DNA from: Phyto melanocephala
Taxonomy: Eukaryota > Arthropoda > Insecta > Diptera > Rhinophoridae
Reading direction: 5' to 3'
DNA length: 64,000 bases
NCBI GenBank assembly: GCA_941918925.1
Contig: OW799233.1
Location: 82,590,055 to 82,654,054 of the forward strand
Under the pieces are notes generated by a model. It searched no databases. It saw nothing but the letters and a program-made list of their open reading frames with translations, and had not been told where the DNA came from. Both the position numbers and the translations under genes were made by a program. Below, in pieces: positions 50,904 to 61,350 of the stretch. The first letter of the stretch is position 1. The number at the start of each line of letters is the position of its first letter.

Positions 50904-51024
50904 ATGAAAAAGTACAAATATAACGATATGGAAGTGGATATAAGTAACGATTTTGTGGTGGGTGAAGAATCCGAATCGAATTTAGAATTCTTCAACGAAG
51001 GCCAGACAGGTTTAGTGGAAACAA
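50904..51024 (+). CDS. Small acidic ORF, first segment
   Basis: I do not recognise the protein. From ATG 50904 it reads MKKYKYNDMEVDISNDFV, VGEESESNLEFFNEGQTG, LVET: acidic, of mixed composition and unlike A/T noise. TAA and TGA-type stops precede it in frame. At 51024 it meets the mini-me-like copy at 51022-51830. The junction reads GAAACAA^GTAAGAG, a strong splice donor made by the end of the element. If the element is spliced as an intron, the frame continues at 51823. If not, it runs to a stop at 51120-51122 inside the element. The acidic start could be the N-terminus of a transposase (piggyBac-like proteins often begin so) or of a host protein; neither is shown. Confidence 0.35.
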
Positions 51025-51830
51025 GTAAGAGTGCTATATTCGGCCGTGCCGAATCTTATATACCCTTCACAACGTGTAGTCATGCAATAACAGTGGTTTG
51101 TGTCACCATTCATCCCATATGAAATACGTACATACATATAAAAGCATACATATATAAAAACGTCCCATTGTAAAATTATAAATTCACGTTTGTTAAAAAA
51201 ACCAAAAAAAATAAAAAAATTTAAAAAAAAATTTAAAAAAAAATTAAAAAAAAAATTAAATAAAAAAAAATTTTTTAAAAAATTTTTAAAAAATTAAAAA
51301 AAAAATAATAATAATAATATAAATAATATATTAAATAAAAAATAAAAAAAAAATAAAAAAAAAAATTAAAAAAAAATTTTAAAAAAATTAAAAAAAAATT
51401 TTTTTGGCTCAGCTGGGATTCGATGCCACGTTTTCTCTAACCAGTATACACGTTTGTATGTATGTATGTTGTTGTAATGTTGTTTTTGTGAAAAAAAATC
51501 GAGGTGGTCGTGGGTTTTTGCTCATATCTCAGTGGTTTATGTACCGATGTTTCTGATTTTCAATGCCGATTTACTCCCGAATATTTCTGATATTTTATTA
51601 CCTTACCCGGGTCCAACCTATGTCCGGGGGCTTCAAAAAGTTGATTTCAACATACACACGGACAGACGGTCAGACGGACAGACTGACAGACTGACAGAGC
51701 TTAATCGACTCCCCTATTCATAAGCTTTCAGAAAATATATACTTTATGGGGTCGGAAATGAAAATTGTAGAAATTTCACACGGAATGACAAACCTATATA
51801 TACCCTTTTCCACTGTGTGAAGGGTATAAA
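51022..51830 (-). mobile_element. Mini-me-like element, subfamily A copy 3, inserted in an ORF
   Basis: It starts CAAGTAAGAGTGCTATATTC, with the hairpin ATTCGGCCGTGCCGAAT and 'ACCCTTCACAACGTGTAGTC'. A roughly 200-bp A-rich run follows, then 'GGCTCAGCTGGGATTCGATG', 'TCGAGGTGGTCGTGGGTTTT' and CAGACGGACAGACTGACAGA (complement of GTCY). It ends 'CCACTGTGTGAAGGGTATAA'. Closest to the copy at 41409. Its two ends provide a GTAAGA donor (51025) and a GAAG acceptor (51821-51822). Confidence 0.88.
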
Positions 51831-51917
51831 AATGATGTGCTTCGACTCCAAAGTGCGCCATCATTATTTTATTTTTTACATGAAGGTGAAGCATTTGATG
51901 TTTGTCTAGAAGTCTGA
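51823..51917 (+). CDS. Small ORF, second segment
   Basis: After the acceptor AG at 51821-51822, the phase left by the first segment (one base) gives Arg, then YKNDVLRLQSAPSLFYF, LHEGEAFDVCLEV and TGA at 51915-51917. Joined to 50904-51024 this makes 71 codons. The composition is protein-like. A second frame (MMCFDSKVRHHYFIFYM and on) is also open through most of it, so the frame is not proven. Confidence 0.3.
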
Positions 51918-52094
51918 GGCTTGCAATTTTGTAGAAATTTAGTCATTTTGGGTACAATCTTTATAAGTGCTTCCTAAGTTTTTATAAATTAGTGTAAAAA
52001 GGGTTTTATATTTTATTTTTTCTTGGTCATATTGGAGTAATTGGCTAATCTGTAGTCCTTCTCAATTGTAGAGAAGTTTTAAATTTATTCAGTA
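51918..52094. other. Non-coding spacer
   Basis: Short stretch with nothing recognised. Confidence 0.4.
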
Positions 52095-52144
52095 CTAGTT
52101 TACCCGGTGCGCTTCGCTACAACCAAACCAACAGGATATCTGCT

Positions 52145-52921
52145 TTTTATACCCTTCACACAGTGAAAGAGGGTATATATGGGTTTGTCATTCCGTGTGA
52201 AATTTCTACAATTTTCATTTCCGACCCCATAAAGTATTTATTTTTTGAAAGCTTATGAATAGGGGAGTCTATTAAGCTCTGTCAGTCTGTCCGTCTGTCC
52301 GTGTGTATGTTGTCAACTTTTTGCAGCCCCCCGAAATCGCTTGGACACGGGTGAGGTAATAAAATATCAGAAATATTTGGGGGTAGATCGGTATTGAAAA
52401 TCAGAAATATCGGTATATAAACAACTGAGATATGAGCAAAAACCCACGACCACCTCGATTATTTTTTCACAAGAACAACATTACAACAACAACATACATA
52501 CATACAACTTGTATATTGGTTAAAGTAAACGTGGGATCGAATCCCGCCTGAGCCAAGAATTTTTTTTTTATATTTTTATATTTTTTTTAAATTTTTTTTT
52601 ATATTTTTATTATTTTTTTTTTTTTTGTTTTATATTTATTATTTATATTTTAATTTTTTTTTTTAATTTTTTGTTTTAAATTTTTTTTTATATTTTTTTT
52701 TTAATTTTTTTTAAATTTTTTTTTTTATTTTTTTTTTAACATACATACATACGTTAATTTTTAATTTTACAATGTTTTTATATATGTATGTATGTTTTTT
52801 ATATGTATGTACGTATTTCATATGAGGTAAATGGTGATACAAACTACTGTTATTGCATGACTACACGTTGTGAAGGGTATATAAGATTCGGCACGGCCGA
52901 ATATAGCGCTCTTGCTTGTTT
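52145..52921 (+). mobile_element. Mini-me-like element, subfamily A copy 4, nested in Helitron
   Basis: Head TATACCCTTCACACAGTGAA, 'TTTGTCATTCCGTGTGAAAT', GTCAGTCTGTCCGTCTGTCC, then 'CACCTCGATTATTTTTTCAC', a T-rich run of about 180 bp (52559-52740), and the tail 'TGACTACACGTTGTGAAGGG' plus the hairpin ATTCGGCACGGCCGAAT and TTGCTTGTT. It keeps the best version of the internal tRNA-like motif (52530-52552). Confidence 0.88.
52530..52552 (+). repeat. tRNA T-arm/B-box-like motif in a mini-me-like copy
   Basis: GTGGGATCGAATCCCGC forms a 5-bp stem with a 7-base loop, and GGATCGAATCC fits the polymerase III B box with one difference. It is followed by TGAGCCA, like a tRNA 3' end. No matching acceptor stem or D arm is visible 5', so it is not a tRNA gene. 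Confidence 0.5.
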
Positions 52922-53287
52922 TATTTATATTTGTAAGCAAATGTGTATTGTGTGTAATAATTTTTGCATTACATTACAATGGGAATACCATGCCCCATGC
53001 TACGATTCTAACCATTTTTTTTCTCGAAAAAGAAAATTTTTATCACAGTAACTCGTGAAAACTTTTAAGGGAATAGCTGCTATAGTTCTTAAAATATGTT
53101 ATAAAGAGTGTTTAATTTGTGTGGGAGGTGCCACGCCCACCTAAAATATATTAAACAAAATTATAGCCTAAGTATGTCCGGTAGACATAGAGAATTGGTA
53201 ATAAAATTTCAAAAATTGAATAAGTAGTTTCGAAGAGAACTCGTAACAACATACTAACACACATGTCCTCTTTATTATATTAGTATA

Positions 53288-53975
53288 AAAATACCATTTA
53301 TTTTTGTATCTTTTTTAATTATTTCTAAAAATAAAAAGGCTAAAAAAATACAGTTTTCATTTTGAATTGTTTTCTGTTTTATAATTGTTATTTTACTGAT
53401 AGTGGAGAAGAGAAGAGGTCTGTGAAACCTACGCGTAGGTAGCTACGTATCCCGTTTCAGGGGTAGAAAACTAAACGCTAACAATTTTTTTATGTAGAAA
53501 CTACAACAGCCACCATTCCAATTCCATTATAATCATCGAAAAAACTATTGACTATTGAACCAAATTTATATTAAAAGTTTCCCCATAATCGGTGTAGTAA
53601 AAGTAACTGATAACGAATATTTTCTTATTAATACGGTGTTGTAGTCGATTTAGAAATATTTAAAGAAATTAATGCTATCTGAAGGTCAAAAAAATTTAAT
53701 TAAAGTAAATATATTTAATAATTAAAAAAAGTACGGACTGTTTGATTGTATTTAAGCTAATTTTATTTTTTGTTTGAAGATCTAATACGTATGTGAAAAA
53801 AAACTAATTAGCAGAAACTTTACGTCGAACACTTTTGTTGAAAAAATATTTGTTAATTTCAGTACTTAAACTTTCTGACAGATGTCGTAGATTTTTTTAA
53901 AATAATTGTCTACTTAGTCAGTGTTTACACTTGTAACGAAAATTGCGTAAGAAAAAGGCGAAAGAAATGTGTAGA
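53288..53975. other. Non-coding stretch
   Basis: No gene recognised. A GC-richer block at 53420-53465 contains the palindrome CTACGCGTAG. Confidence 0.4.
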
Positions 53976-54647
53976 CACGGTTGTTACTATTTGTAAATGT
54001 GGCATACCCCTGGAGATACTCATGAAAAATTTTGGACAAACTGGTCACTAATCCTAAATAATTTTTAATACGTTTAAGATACCAGATTATAAATCGTAAT
54101 CAAAGAAATTATTTTTAAGAAAAACTAACAAATCGGCATTAAACCAACTTAAATATAGGCACCAGAGTACATGTGCCTTGGTGTTTTTCCTAAAATTTAC
54201 AAACGGAAAGCTATATTTTTCAGTCTCTATAGAACCGAGTTAGCCAATATGGGGATCAAATGAAAGGGCCTGAGTATTAAAATACGAAACTAGAAAAATC
54301 CAAGATCGCTTCCTAGATTAAATGGGGAATATAAGGGCTTGACCATTGCAATGAAGTAAAATATTTAAAAAGTGTTAAATCAAAGATCGCGTCTGAAACA
54401 AAATGGCGGAACAATTTTTTTTATCCCCAACAATATGGGTATCACATGAATAGGCTTGACTAGTAGAATTTAGCAGGTATGAAGGAGTTCAACATCAAAG
54501 ATGGCGTCGGCAATAATAAAGAAAATTGCGTTTTACATGAAATCTAAAATTAAGGCTTAGCTGCGATGTGGTATTTATGCCAATGTACATGGCGGTGAAT
54601 GGTTTTATCAAACTCGTCATGGCCGAATATAGCGTTTTTACTTGTTG
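53976..54647 (+). repeat. Mini-me-like subfamily A2 remnant (headless)
   Basis: From 'TTGTTACTATTTGTAAATG' it follows the body of 37625-38442: 'GGAGATACTCATGAAAAATT', 'GGGGATCAAATGAAAGGGC', 'AATCAAAGATCGCGTCTG', 'AAAATGGCGGAACAATTTT'. It also keeps the tail the other copy lost ('ATGGCCGAATATAGCG', TTACTTGTTG). Head and GTCY tract are missing. Confidence 0.75.
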
Positions 54648-57001
54648 AAACTAATTTCGCGCTTTTTACCTTTTTTTCTTTGTTTTCAAAAAAAATATCC
54701 CAAAAAACACGCGAATCAACATTTTAAGCCACGTCACTGTTGGAATTAAATTAAGTACAATATATTGAATTTAAATATCGAACGAAACATGATATCGTTA
54801 TACATACATTTATGAACGTGCGTTATTTTGAAACTTTTTTAACACTGTAATTTATTTCACAGTTTCAGTGGAATCTTATATAAAAAAAGGTTCAAAAACT
54901 GTTTGAATTTGAAGGGTGACCTGTTTTTTTTTGCTTCCACTTTGAAAATTTATTTGAAGTGTAATAAAACACATTGTAATTTACATACATAATATTCCAC
55001 TAAAATTTGTCTACTCTTTTGTAACGCTAAATATATGTTTACTCATTTATTTTTATTTTTAAAAATCTTGCTTACAGAAAACAATCGTTCAACACGAGAA
55101 AACATTTTACATGTCTTAAACAAACGAAACAGAAACAAAACTCCATTAACATTTTTCGTTTAACTTAAGCGAACGTGTTATGAAAATAGCACCGATAATT
55201 GGGACAGCATGAAGAATTGTTATTACTACGAATATTACCATTAAATTATCTACAAGTGATCAATTTTTATATTTCAAAATAAACTTTACTTAACATTTTC
55301 TATAATTCATAATTTAAAATGTGGAATGAAAAAGAAAAAACGCAAAAAGAAAAATTTATGCTTAAACATGTACAACTTTATCGCTTTCGAATTATTTCAG
55401 CAAAATTATATTTTCGTTTAATATTTTTATTTGTTTTAATCCAGTTCACATCTGAGTGTGAGAATAGATTTTAAAGATATGTTTACTTTTGGATTTTTCA
55501 TTTATCTTTAAGACTTTGTTTTTTGCTTTTCCATGGGGAAGTAGATTTTCATGTCGAGAAATAAAAACAAAAGCAGCGATAGCAAAAAAGAAAACAAGAT
55601 AATAAATATAGTTTGGGTTAACAATCCGTGCAATATACATGAGGCAACAACAATTCATATTTGCAAAAACAATCTGTATTGTTGTATGAGTGCATATATG
55701 TATGTATTTTGTTCGTTATTCATTTCATTATATTTCGTGTTCTAGATATCGTCATCTGAAAACCAGTTCGGTGTAATATCAATAAACAGATGAGATTACA
55801 CCTATGTTTTAATGAAATATGCGGTACTTTAGAAAAAAAGTTTTCTTTTATGGAAAATATTGTTCTTTTACTGATACTTTATTATATAAAAAATTTTAAA
55901 GACTTTATTATTTTCATTTTGGCTCTAGTTCATTCTAATACCAAATCTCTCATCATTATAAATATGAAGAAATCAATTTTTATTTGTGATAATGAAAGCA
56001 TATACTGGAAAAGTAAGTTTTTATCCCGACACCAGCCGAGTGGAATGCATTTTCGAAACCAGCTACGGTTTCATCATCAGCACTCTTTGATCGGAATGTC
56101 CTAGTGTTGGGTGTAAATATCATCTATTTAACTCACAAGTTTATATGGAAATAGATTTTGTAAATTAAACTTCACATACAAATTCATATTCTTGCCGTTG
56201 TGAGTGAGAACGAAATTTACCAAACTTAAGCTTTTCCCCTTTTTGTTATTCTTTTTAATTATCACATTTTTATAGTTGCTTTAAACTATCAGTCTGATGG
56301 TAGTGAAAGCTTTCTGTTGATTGTGATACTCACAACATTTTTCAATCATACATGTTTCCCGCTAAGTCAGTATTCAACGGAAAGTTGGTTTCGTACAGAA
56401 ACTAATTTTTATTTTTTTAGGTTTTTATCAAAACATAGATATTTAAAGTTGTGATTATTTCCTTTTTCAGTTAAAACTTGCAACAAAAGAGTAAAAAAGA
56501 GTCGTGCAAAATTACTCTCAAAAATATTTGAAATTAAATTAACACTTTAAAAATCCACACACAAATTCCGTCATATAGACGACTCTCTTTCGTGTTCATG
56601 CACATCGCACTAACATGTAACAAGACGTCAAAAACAAACAAATCACATATTAAACGTACATAGATGTCCTCCTTAAGTCAAATTGTTTAAATTTCGTTGA
56701 ATAACTAAAACTATTTTTTCATTATAGATCGAATTGACATCACAGCTGATAATTTATTTATGTCCTTATCACTGCTATTTAAATAATTGTGAAAAAGTAT
56801 TTTAAAAAATTTTAAGAACTTAGCGATAAATAAAATAAATAAAAAAATATTGAAATGAAGAAGATAAGAAGTTGTTATCAAAACTTATTGCAAAAAATTA
56901 ACACATCCAAATTAAAAACTTATTATTTTTTATCGTATTTATAGTATTTATCATTTTAAAAATTCACATAAACTTTAAATTTCTGAAAATTTTAAACATT
57001 T
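54648..57001. other. A/T-rich stretch with a short dispersed-repeat patch
   Basis: No gene recognised. 56020-56085 (CCAGCCGAGTGGAATGCATT, CGAAACCAGCTACGGTTTC, ATCATCAGCAC) is compositionally unlike its surroundings and looks like old retroelement sequence. The 104-codon frame at 55790 ends in it. Confidence 0.4.
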
Positions 57002-57137
57002 TTATACCCGCCACCAAAAAAATGGTGGGGGTATATTCATTTTGTCATTCCGTTTGTAACACATCGAAATATCCATTTTAGACCCCATAAAGTATATATA
57101 TTCTGAATCACGGTTTGATTTGATGACGATCTAGCTA

Positions 57138-57176
57138 TGTCCGTCCGTCCGTCTGTCCGTCTGTCTGTCCGTCTGT
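57138..57176 (+). repeat. GTCY proto-microsatellite
   Basis: About ten consecutive GTCC/GTCT units, the diagnostic tract of the element that contains it. The copies at 36022, 37737, 42057, 51660 and 52287 have shorter versions. Confidence 0.9.
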
Positions 57177-58109
57177 TGAAAGCACGATAGAGGTCGCACC
57201 GAGCTAGGTGGCTCAAATTTTGCCAGAATCTTTCTTATAGACAAAGTTTGTTTGGTATCGAAAATGGGCTAAATCGGAATATTAGGAAGAGAGTTATAGC
57301 TCGAAAAGCAAGAGTAGGTAGAAAAACCGTGTCCTTCAAACATCGAATAAAATGGAATTGTGTCCAAACGCATTAACGTAGACTCATGAAACTTCGAATA
57401 TATATTTCTCGAGTCAAAAGAATATCTTTCCCCAAAAATTGCTTACTATTCATTAGGAAAGGAGTTATAGATCAAAATATACGAAAATTTATTTATTTAT
57501 TTTTCGGTATATTTAAAAACAAAAACTTCATAAAAGCAACAAAATTAGATGTACGACTCTGAAATTTTGCACACTTTGCTTTTTGGAGAGAGGCTTTTTT
57601 GTAACATAAAATTAATGTGACACGCCAACTCTTACGCCCACCTACCATATAACGTTATACCCAAAATTCATATAATTTCTCTATTAATATAGATTTTGGA
57701 ATAATAAAGGACTATATTGAAACATCTAAGTTGTACTCATTCGCGAAAACAACTTTGACACGCCTACTATAACGCCCACTTTTCACGTTATCTACCGTTT
57801 ATGAAATTTAAAAGCTCATAAAACCGCCAAAATTAGAGGTATGAAGATAAAATTTGCTAGGTATATCCCCCTAGGCAATGTCATTATTGTGACAAACAAC
57901 TAAGGTGCCGCGCCCACTTTTACGGACACCTCCCATATAAAGGTTTAACTGAAATTCATGTAATTTCTCTATTGACAAAGTTTTTGGGAAAATAAAGGAT
58001 TATATTGAAGTATCTAAGTTGTATTTAATAGCAGAAACTTTATTGACACGCCCACTTTCATTGAAAGACTACATTTACAAAAGCATTTTAGTAGCATATC
58101 GAAGTTATA

Positions 58110-58726
58110 AAGGGTGGTTAAATTTTAAGGGCCGATGTTGAATTTAAATAAAACACAAATTATGTAGGAAATTATTATCATTTCTTTTTGTAATGATAAT
58201 ATTTGTATGGTTCAATTATGTATTTAACAAAATATCGGCCAAACGGCCCCCCCATCCTTGGCGCCACTTCTCTATCTGATGGTCCAAATTTTCAATGACA
58301 ATGTTGATGCTCAATTATTGGGCATGATGATGAGTCGAGGTTGACTGCTCTTTTGCCACACTATCGCAAAAAACAGCAATGGTTCCCATTCAACGAACTA
58401 AGAAGGCATTCACAGATTTTCTAACATTTTATACAGACCTGTTTTGCAGAAATTTAAATATTTTTTACAATTCTCCCGATTGTGGTCGAATTTGAACGAT
58501 TATGTTGATCAAAAAAATTACGAAGTGCACAAAATGCATTTTGATTTGAACGCCCATTTTTATAGAAAAGCTGAATAACTTTAAAGCGTTTCTCATTTGC
58601 GTATCTTTCCACGGATCAAATTGGGTAAGTTTGAGATTGAGAAATGTCAAGTGAAATGCAGAAAACAAATTTAAAGACTAGGTGTAGTTCACCTTCAACA
58701 CAGGCTCTTAGAATTTAACCACCCTC
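58110..58726 (-). mobile_element. Internally deleted mariner M3 with both terminal repeats
   Basis: The terminal repeats AGGGTGGTTAAATTTTAAG (58111-58129) and inverted CTTAGAATTTAACCACCCT (58707-58725) differ at one position. TA lies on each side (58108-58109 and 58727-58728), the mariner target duplication. Minus-strand reading gives the N-terminal DNA-binding region: 'ERYANEKRFKVIQLFYKNG', 'ALRNFFDQHNRSNSTTIGRI', then 'VAKEQSTSTHHHAQ'. In the same frame, across a deletion, comes the extreme C-terminus 'VIENLDHQIEKWRQGWGGRL', 'ADILLNT' and a stop. The whole catalytic domain is missing, and stops interrupt the linker. It could still be bound by a related transposase. Confidence 0.9.
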
Positions 58727-58870
58727 TACAAAGAAAGTGATACATATTTTATTGTAAAGAGATTATTCCATAATGATTAACAAAATAATAAATATTGTGC
58801 TTTAAATGTACACAAAATTGGTGGTGGGCATAAAACATTCGGCACAGCCGAATATAGTGCTCTTACTTGT

Positions 58871-60120
58871 TATTGTTTTAAACTTCTATCAGAAATATTG
58901 TTTTGTAAATATACATAAGTAAACACAAAACAGCTGATTTGTAGTAAATGCACAAACCTAAAACTACCTTCACATTGCTTCACATAAACATTTTTGAAAT
59001 TTTATAAAAATTCTTTGAGATCTTTGAATAAATATTTGAATTTTAACGTTATCTGAAATATGATCTATATAATTCGAATGTTATTATGTTAATAGATCTT
59101 AAAAGATACAACTTATTTGACGTATAACTCAATTAGTACGTTTTTTTGTAAAATGACATTTAACTTTACTTTCATAAAGAAAAAATGTTTTCTTTTTTGT
59201 TCACTAGAAATAAAAGAAGACCTTTTACATAGTTTTACATTTTAGGTAACGATATAGTTAAATATATATACATACATACAATACATTTATTATTATTTTA
59301 ATATAGAAAGATTTATCTAAAAATTTATTTTTCTATAAAATATTTATAGAAATATTTTTTTGCATCTACTAATCTCTGTTGCTGTTTATAAGACGGTCAA
59401 AGGGGACGGCGACACACAACCAACCTTCAATCTTATTAAGAATATAATAAAGAATTCACATCATACACATATGTACATGTGTCTTTACATTTTTGAAAAT
59501 AATGTTTGAAAAACTACAAGTGGGAATAATTTTTTTTGCACTTTGTTTCCTTCAGACAGATGGTTACGTACGGTATGAGAAAAAATTACACATACTTGAA
59601 CTAAAGTAGACTAAAATGGTCGCATTTGTGTAATGAAAATTCCATTGGGTCCAGTTGACTAATGCCCTCCATCCATATATGTATGTAGATGTTTGTGTTT
59701 CATGGAAAAAAAAAACAAAAATGGATAGATAATAATGTTGTTATCCAAATAATCCCATCCCAGTCCAATCCACTCTTCGCCACACCAATCATACTTTGTC
59801 AGTTGTCGTTTGTATTTTCTTTATATTTATTATAAGTAAAACGAAATATGCATGCAGTGTACAGTGGGCTCAAAGAATAATTACGCATTTTACACAGGAA
59901 GCGTGTTTACCATTTAAATATCGTATAGATTATAGTGATAGTTACTAAAAATTATTATAATGCTGTCATGTGATAGATCAGTGAAACCTCATACAGATTC
60001 ATAAATTCTTAGAAATATTTTTTTTTACTTTTAAATCAATATACAGCTCTTTTAATTATTTTCTATCAAGCAATGATAATACCATCTATCTCTGAATACA
60101 CTTAACGAATGGGAAAGCTA
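58871..60120. other. A/T-rich non-coding stretch
   Basis: No gene recognised. Confidence 0.45.
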
Positions 60121-61350
60121 TCCTGGAGGATAAACATAGACGCAAGAATATTTAAGGGGATGGCGCTTATCTAAGTCTGTCGACGTGTCATTGGCAGGAT
60201 CTGGGGCATAAACCCTGGTAATATAAACTGGCTATATAATGCGGTCATCAGGCCGATTCTTTTCTAAGGAACATTTTAATCTTGTTCATAATCAGGTGCT
60301 ATTAAATCGAATCCGACTAAGGCGATGTTAAACTAGACTTCCTAGCGAGGGAATTGGCGACGAGCGCGTTGGTAAGACTTCATGCTTTGGTTGTGGTTGA
60401 TAAAGCATGGATATGGGAGCATGATACTGCACTTCAATTCCTTTTTTCAACAGAAAATTTCTCTTTGCGTCTCAGGGACGGGGGCAGAATAAAGCATTTC
60501 CTTTGATGAAGCCAACCTGAGCATATATGAGGATGGGTCAAAGGAGAGAAATAGAGTAGGTAACGGCGATTACTTCAGATAACAGTTAGTTCGAATATCT
60601 TTCAGGCTAAGATGTTTGCGGCAAATCGGCCATCAGGTCCTTTATTGATCGTCTAGGAATATCGGGGATTATTGAATTGAATGGAGATCTATTCAAACAT
60701 CACTCCTATAAGTGTGCGTGAACACGGGAGCCGTTTTGGAAACTGCATAGCTGATGGCCTTGCTAAGGGGGGGCACATTATTTAGTGATGGGGAGATCAG
60801 TCACTACACTGGTAAAACCCTCTCTGCTTTTAAACTTCGTATCTCCATATATCAGCACAGACAAGATAGACAAATAATTCTGCGTGTAATATTGCGATGC
60901 AAGAGATTCCCAGCGTACCAGGAAGCTCTGAAATATAACTGAAAGCGGCTAAGGGCCATTACATCTATTATGACTGGTCAATGTAGTTTTGACGATCATG
61001 TCAGGAGAATGGAACTAGGGTATATATAACCTCTGTGTCACTGCCTAGCGCAAGAGAACATTCAAGGGGGCCTTCGCACATAGCCTCTCAGAGATGGCAA
61101 CGCTAAGTCTTATTGAAATCTTTGGTTTAACAAGGCAGACTGAATCAGTCCAAAATTAGAAAACTAACTGACCGCTTTCCATCAAGCGGTTATAAAACCA
61201 GATAACGTTTTCTCGTCTTTCTATTTTGTTTTTTCCAGTGCTAAAAATCTATTTATATTTTTGATAACATCTTATAGGTATCACAGTGGATTTATATGAT
61301 GGACCCAAGTCGATATACAACAGCCGCCTGGTATACCTTCCTCCGCTACC
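60121..61350 (+). pseudogene. Decayed non-LTR retrotransposon: RT thumb, RNase H, 3' tail
   Basis: Plus-strand translation shows 'SWRINIDARIFKGMALI', stop, 'VCRRVIGRIWGINPGNINWL', 'YNAVIRPIL'. This is the segment after the RT active site in Jockey/LOA-type elements, with its C-RR-G-x-WG and W-Y-x-I-RP pattern. Then come 'ANLSIYEDGSKERNRVGNGD' (60511-60570), the start of an RNase H with the DGS motif, and 'FGNCIADGLAKGG' (60737-60772), the RNase H C-terminal GN-x-x-AD motif. A zinc-knuckle-like end is worn. 61276-61350 is the 3' tail (GGTATCACAGTGGATTTATA, GATGGACCCAAGTCG), shared with the SINE at 45290-45490. Stops and frameshifts are frequent; the 5' part is absent. Confidence 0.82.

Larger units (their letters stand above)
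52095..53287 (-). mobile_element. Helitron H2-type element (minus strand), split by a mini-me-like insertion
   Basis: The plus-strand left end CTAGTTTACCCGGTGCGC is the inverse of a Helitron 3' end (GCGCACCGGGTAAACTAG^T) with GAAGCGCAC as the GC-rich palindromic stretch. The right end is the inverse of the 5' tip (TATACTAATATAATAAAG), shared with 23120-23162. About 415 bp of Helitron remain on either side of the nested copy at 52145-52921. The right part includes GGGAGGTGCCACGCCCACC and 'AGAATTGGTAATAAAATTTC'. The first TC is mutated. Confidence 0.75.
57002..58870 (+). mobile_element. Mini-me-like element, subfamily B copy 3, with nested mariner
   Basis: Opens TTATACCCGCCACC...GGTGGGGGTATATTC, 'TTTTGTCATTCCGTTTGTAA', and a long pure GTCY tract (57138-57176). 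Then 'GCACGATAGAGGTCGCACC' and 'AAATGGGCTAAATCGGAAT'. A stretch of the body is duplicated in tandem (57650-57735 and 57940-58025). It ends 'GGTGGTGGGCATAAAACATT', hairpin ATTCGGCACAGCCGAAT, 'AGTGCTCTTACTTGTTATTG'. Without the 617-bp mariner at 58110-58726 its length (about 1.25 kb) equals that of the copy at 42394. Confidence 0.88.

Noticed and set aside
57138..57176. GTCY run as an ordinary microsatellite locus
   Set aside because: The same tract occurs at the same place in related elements, so it is a component of the mobile element.
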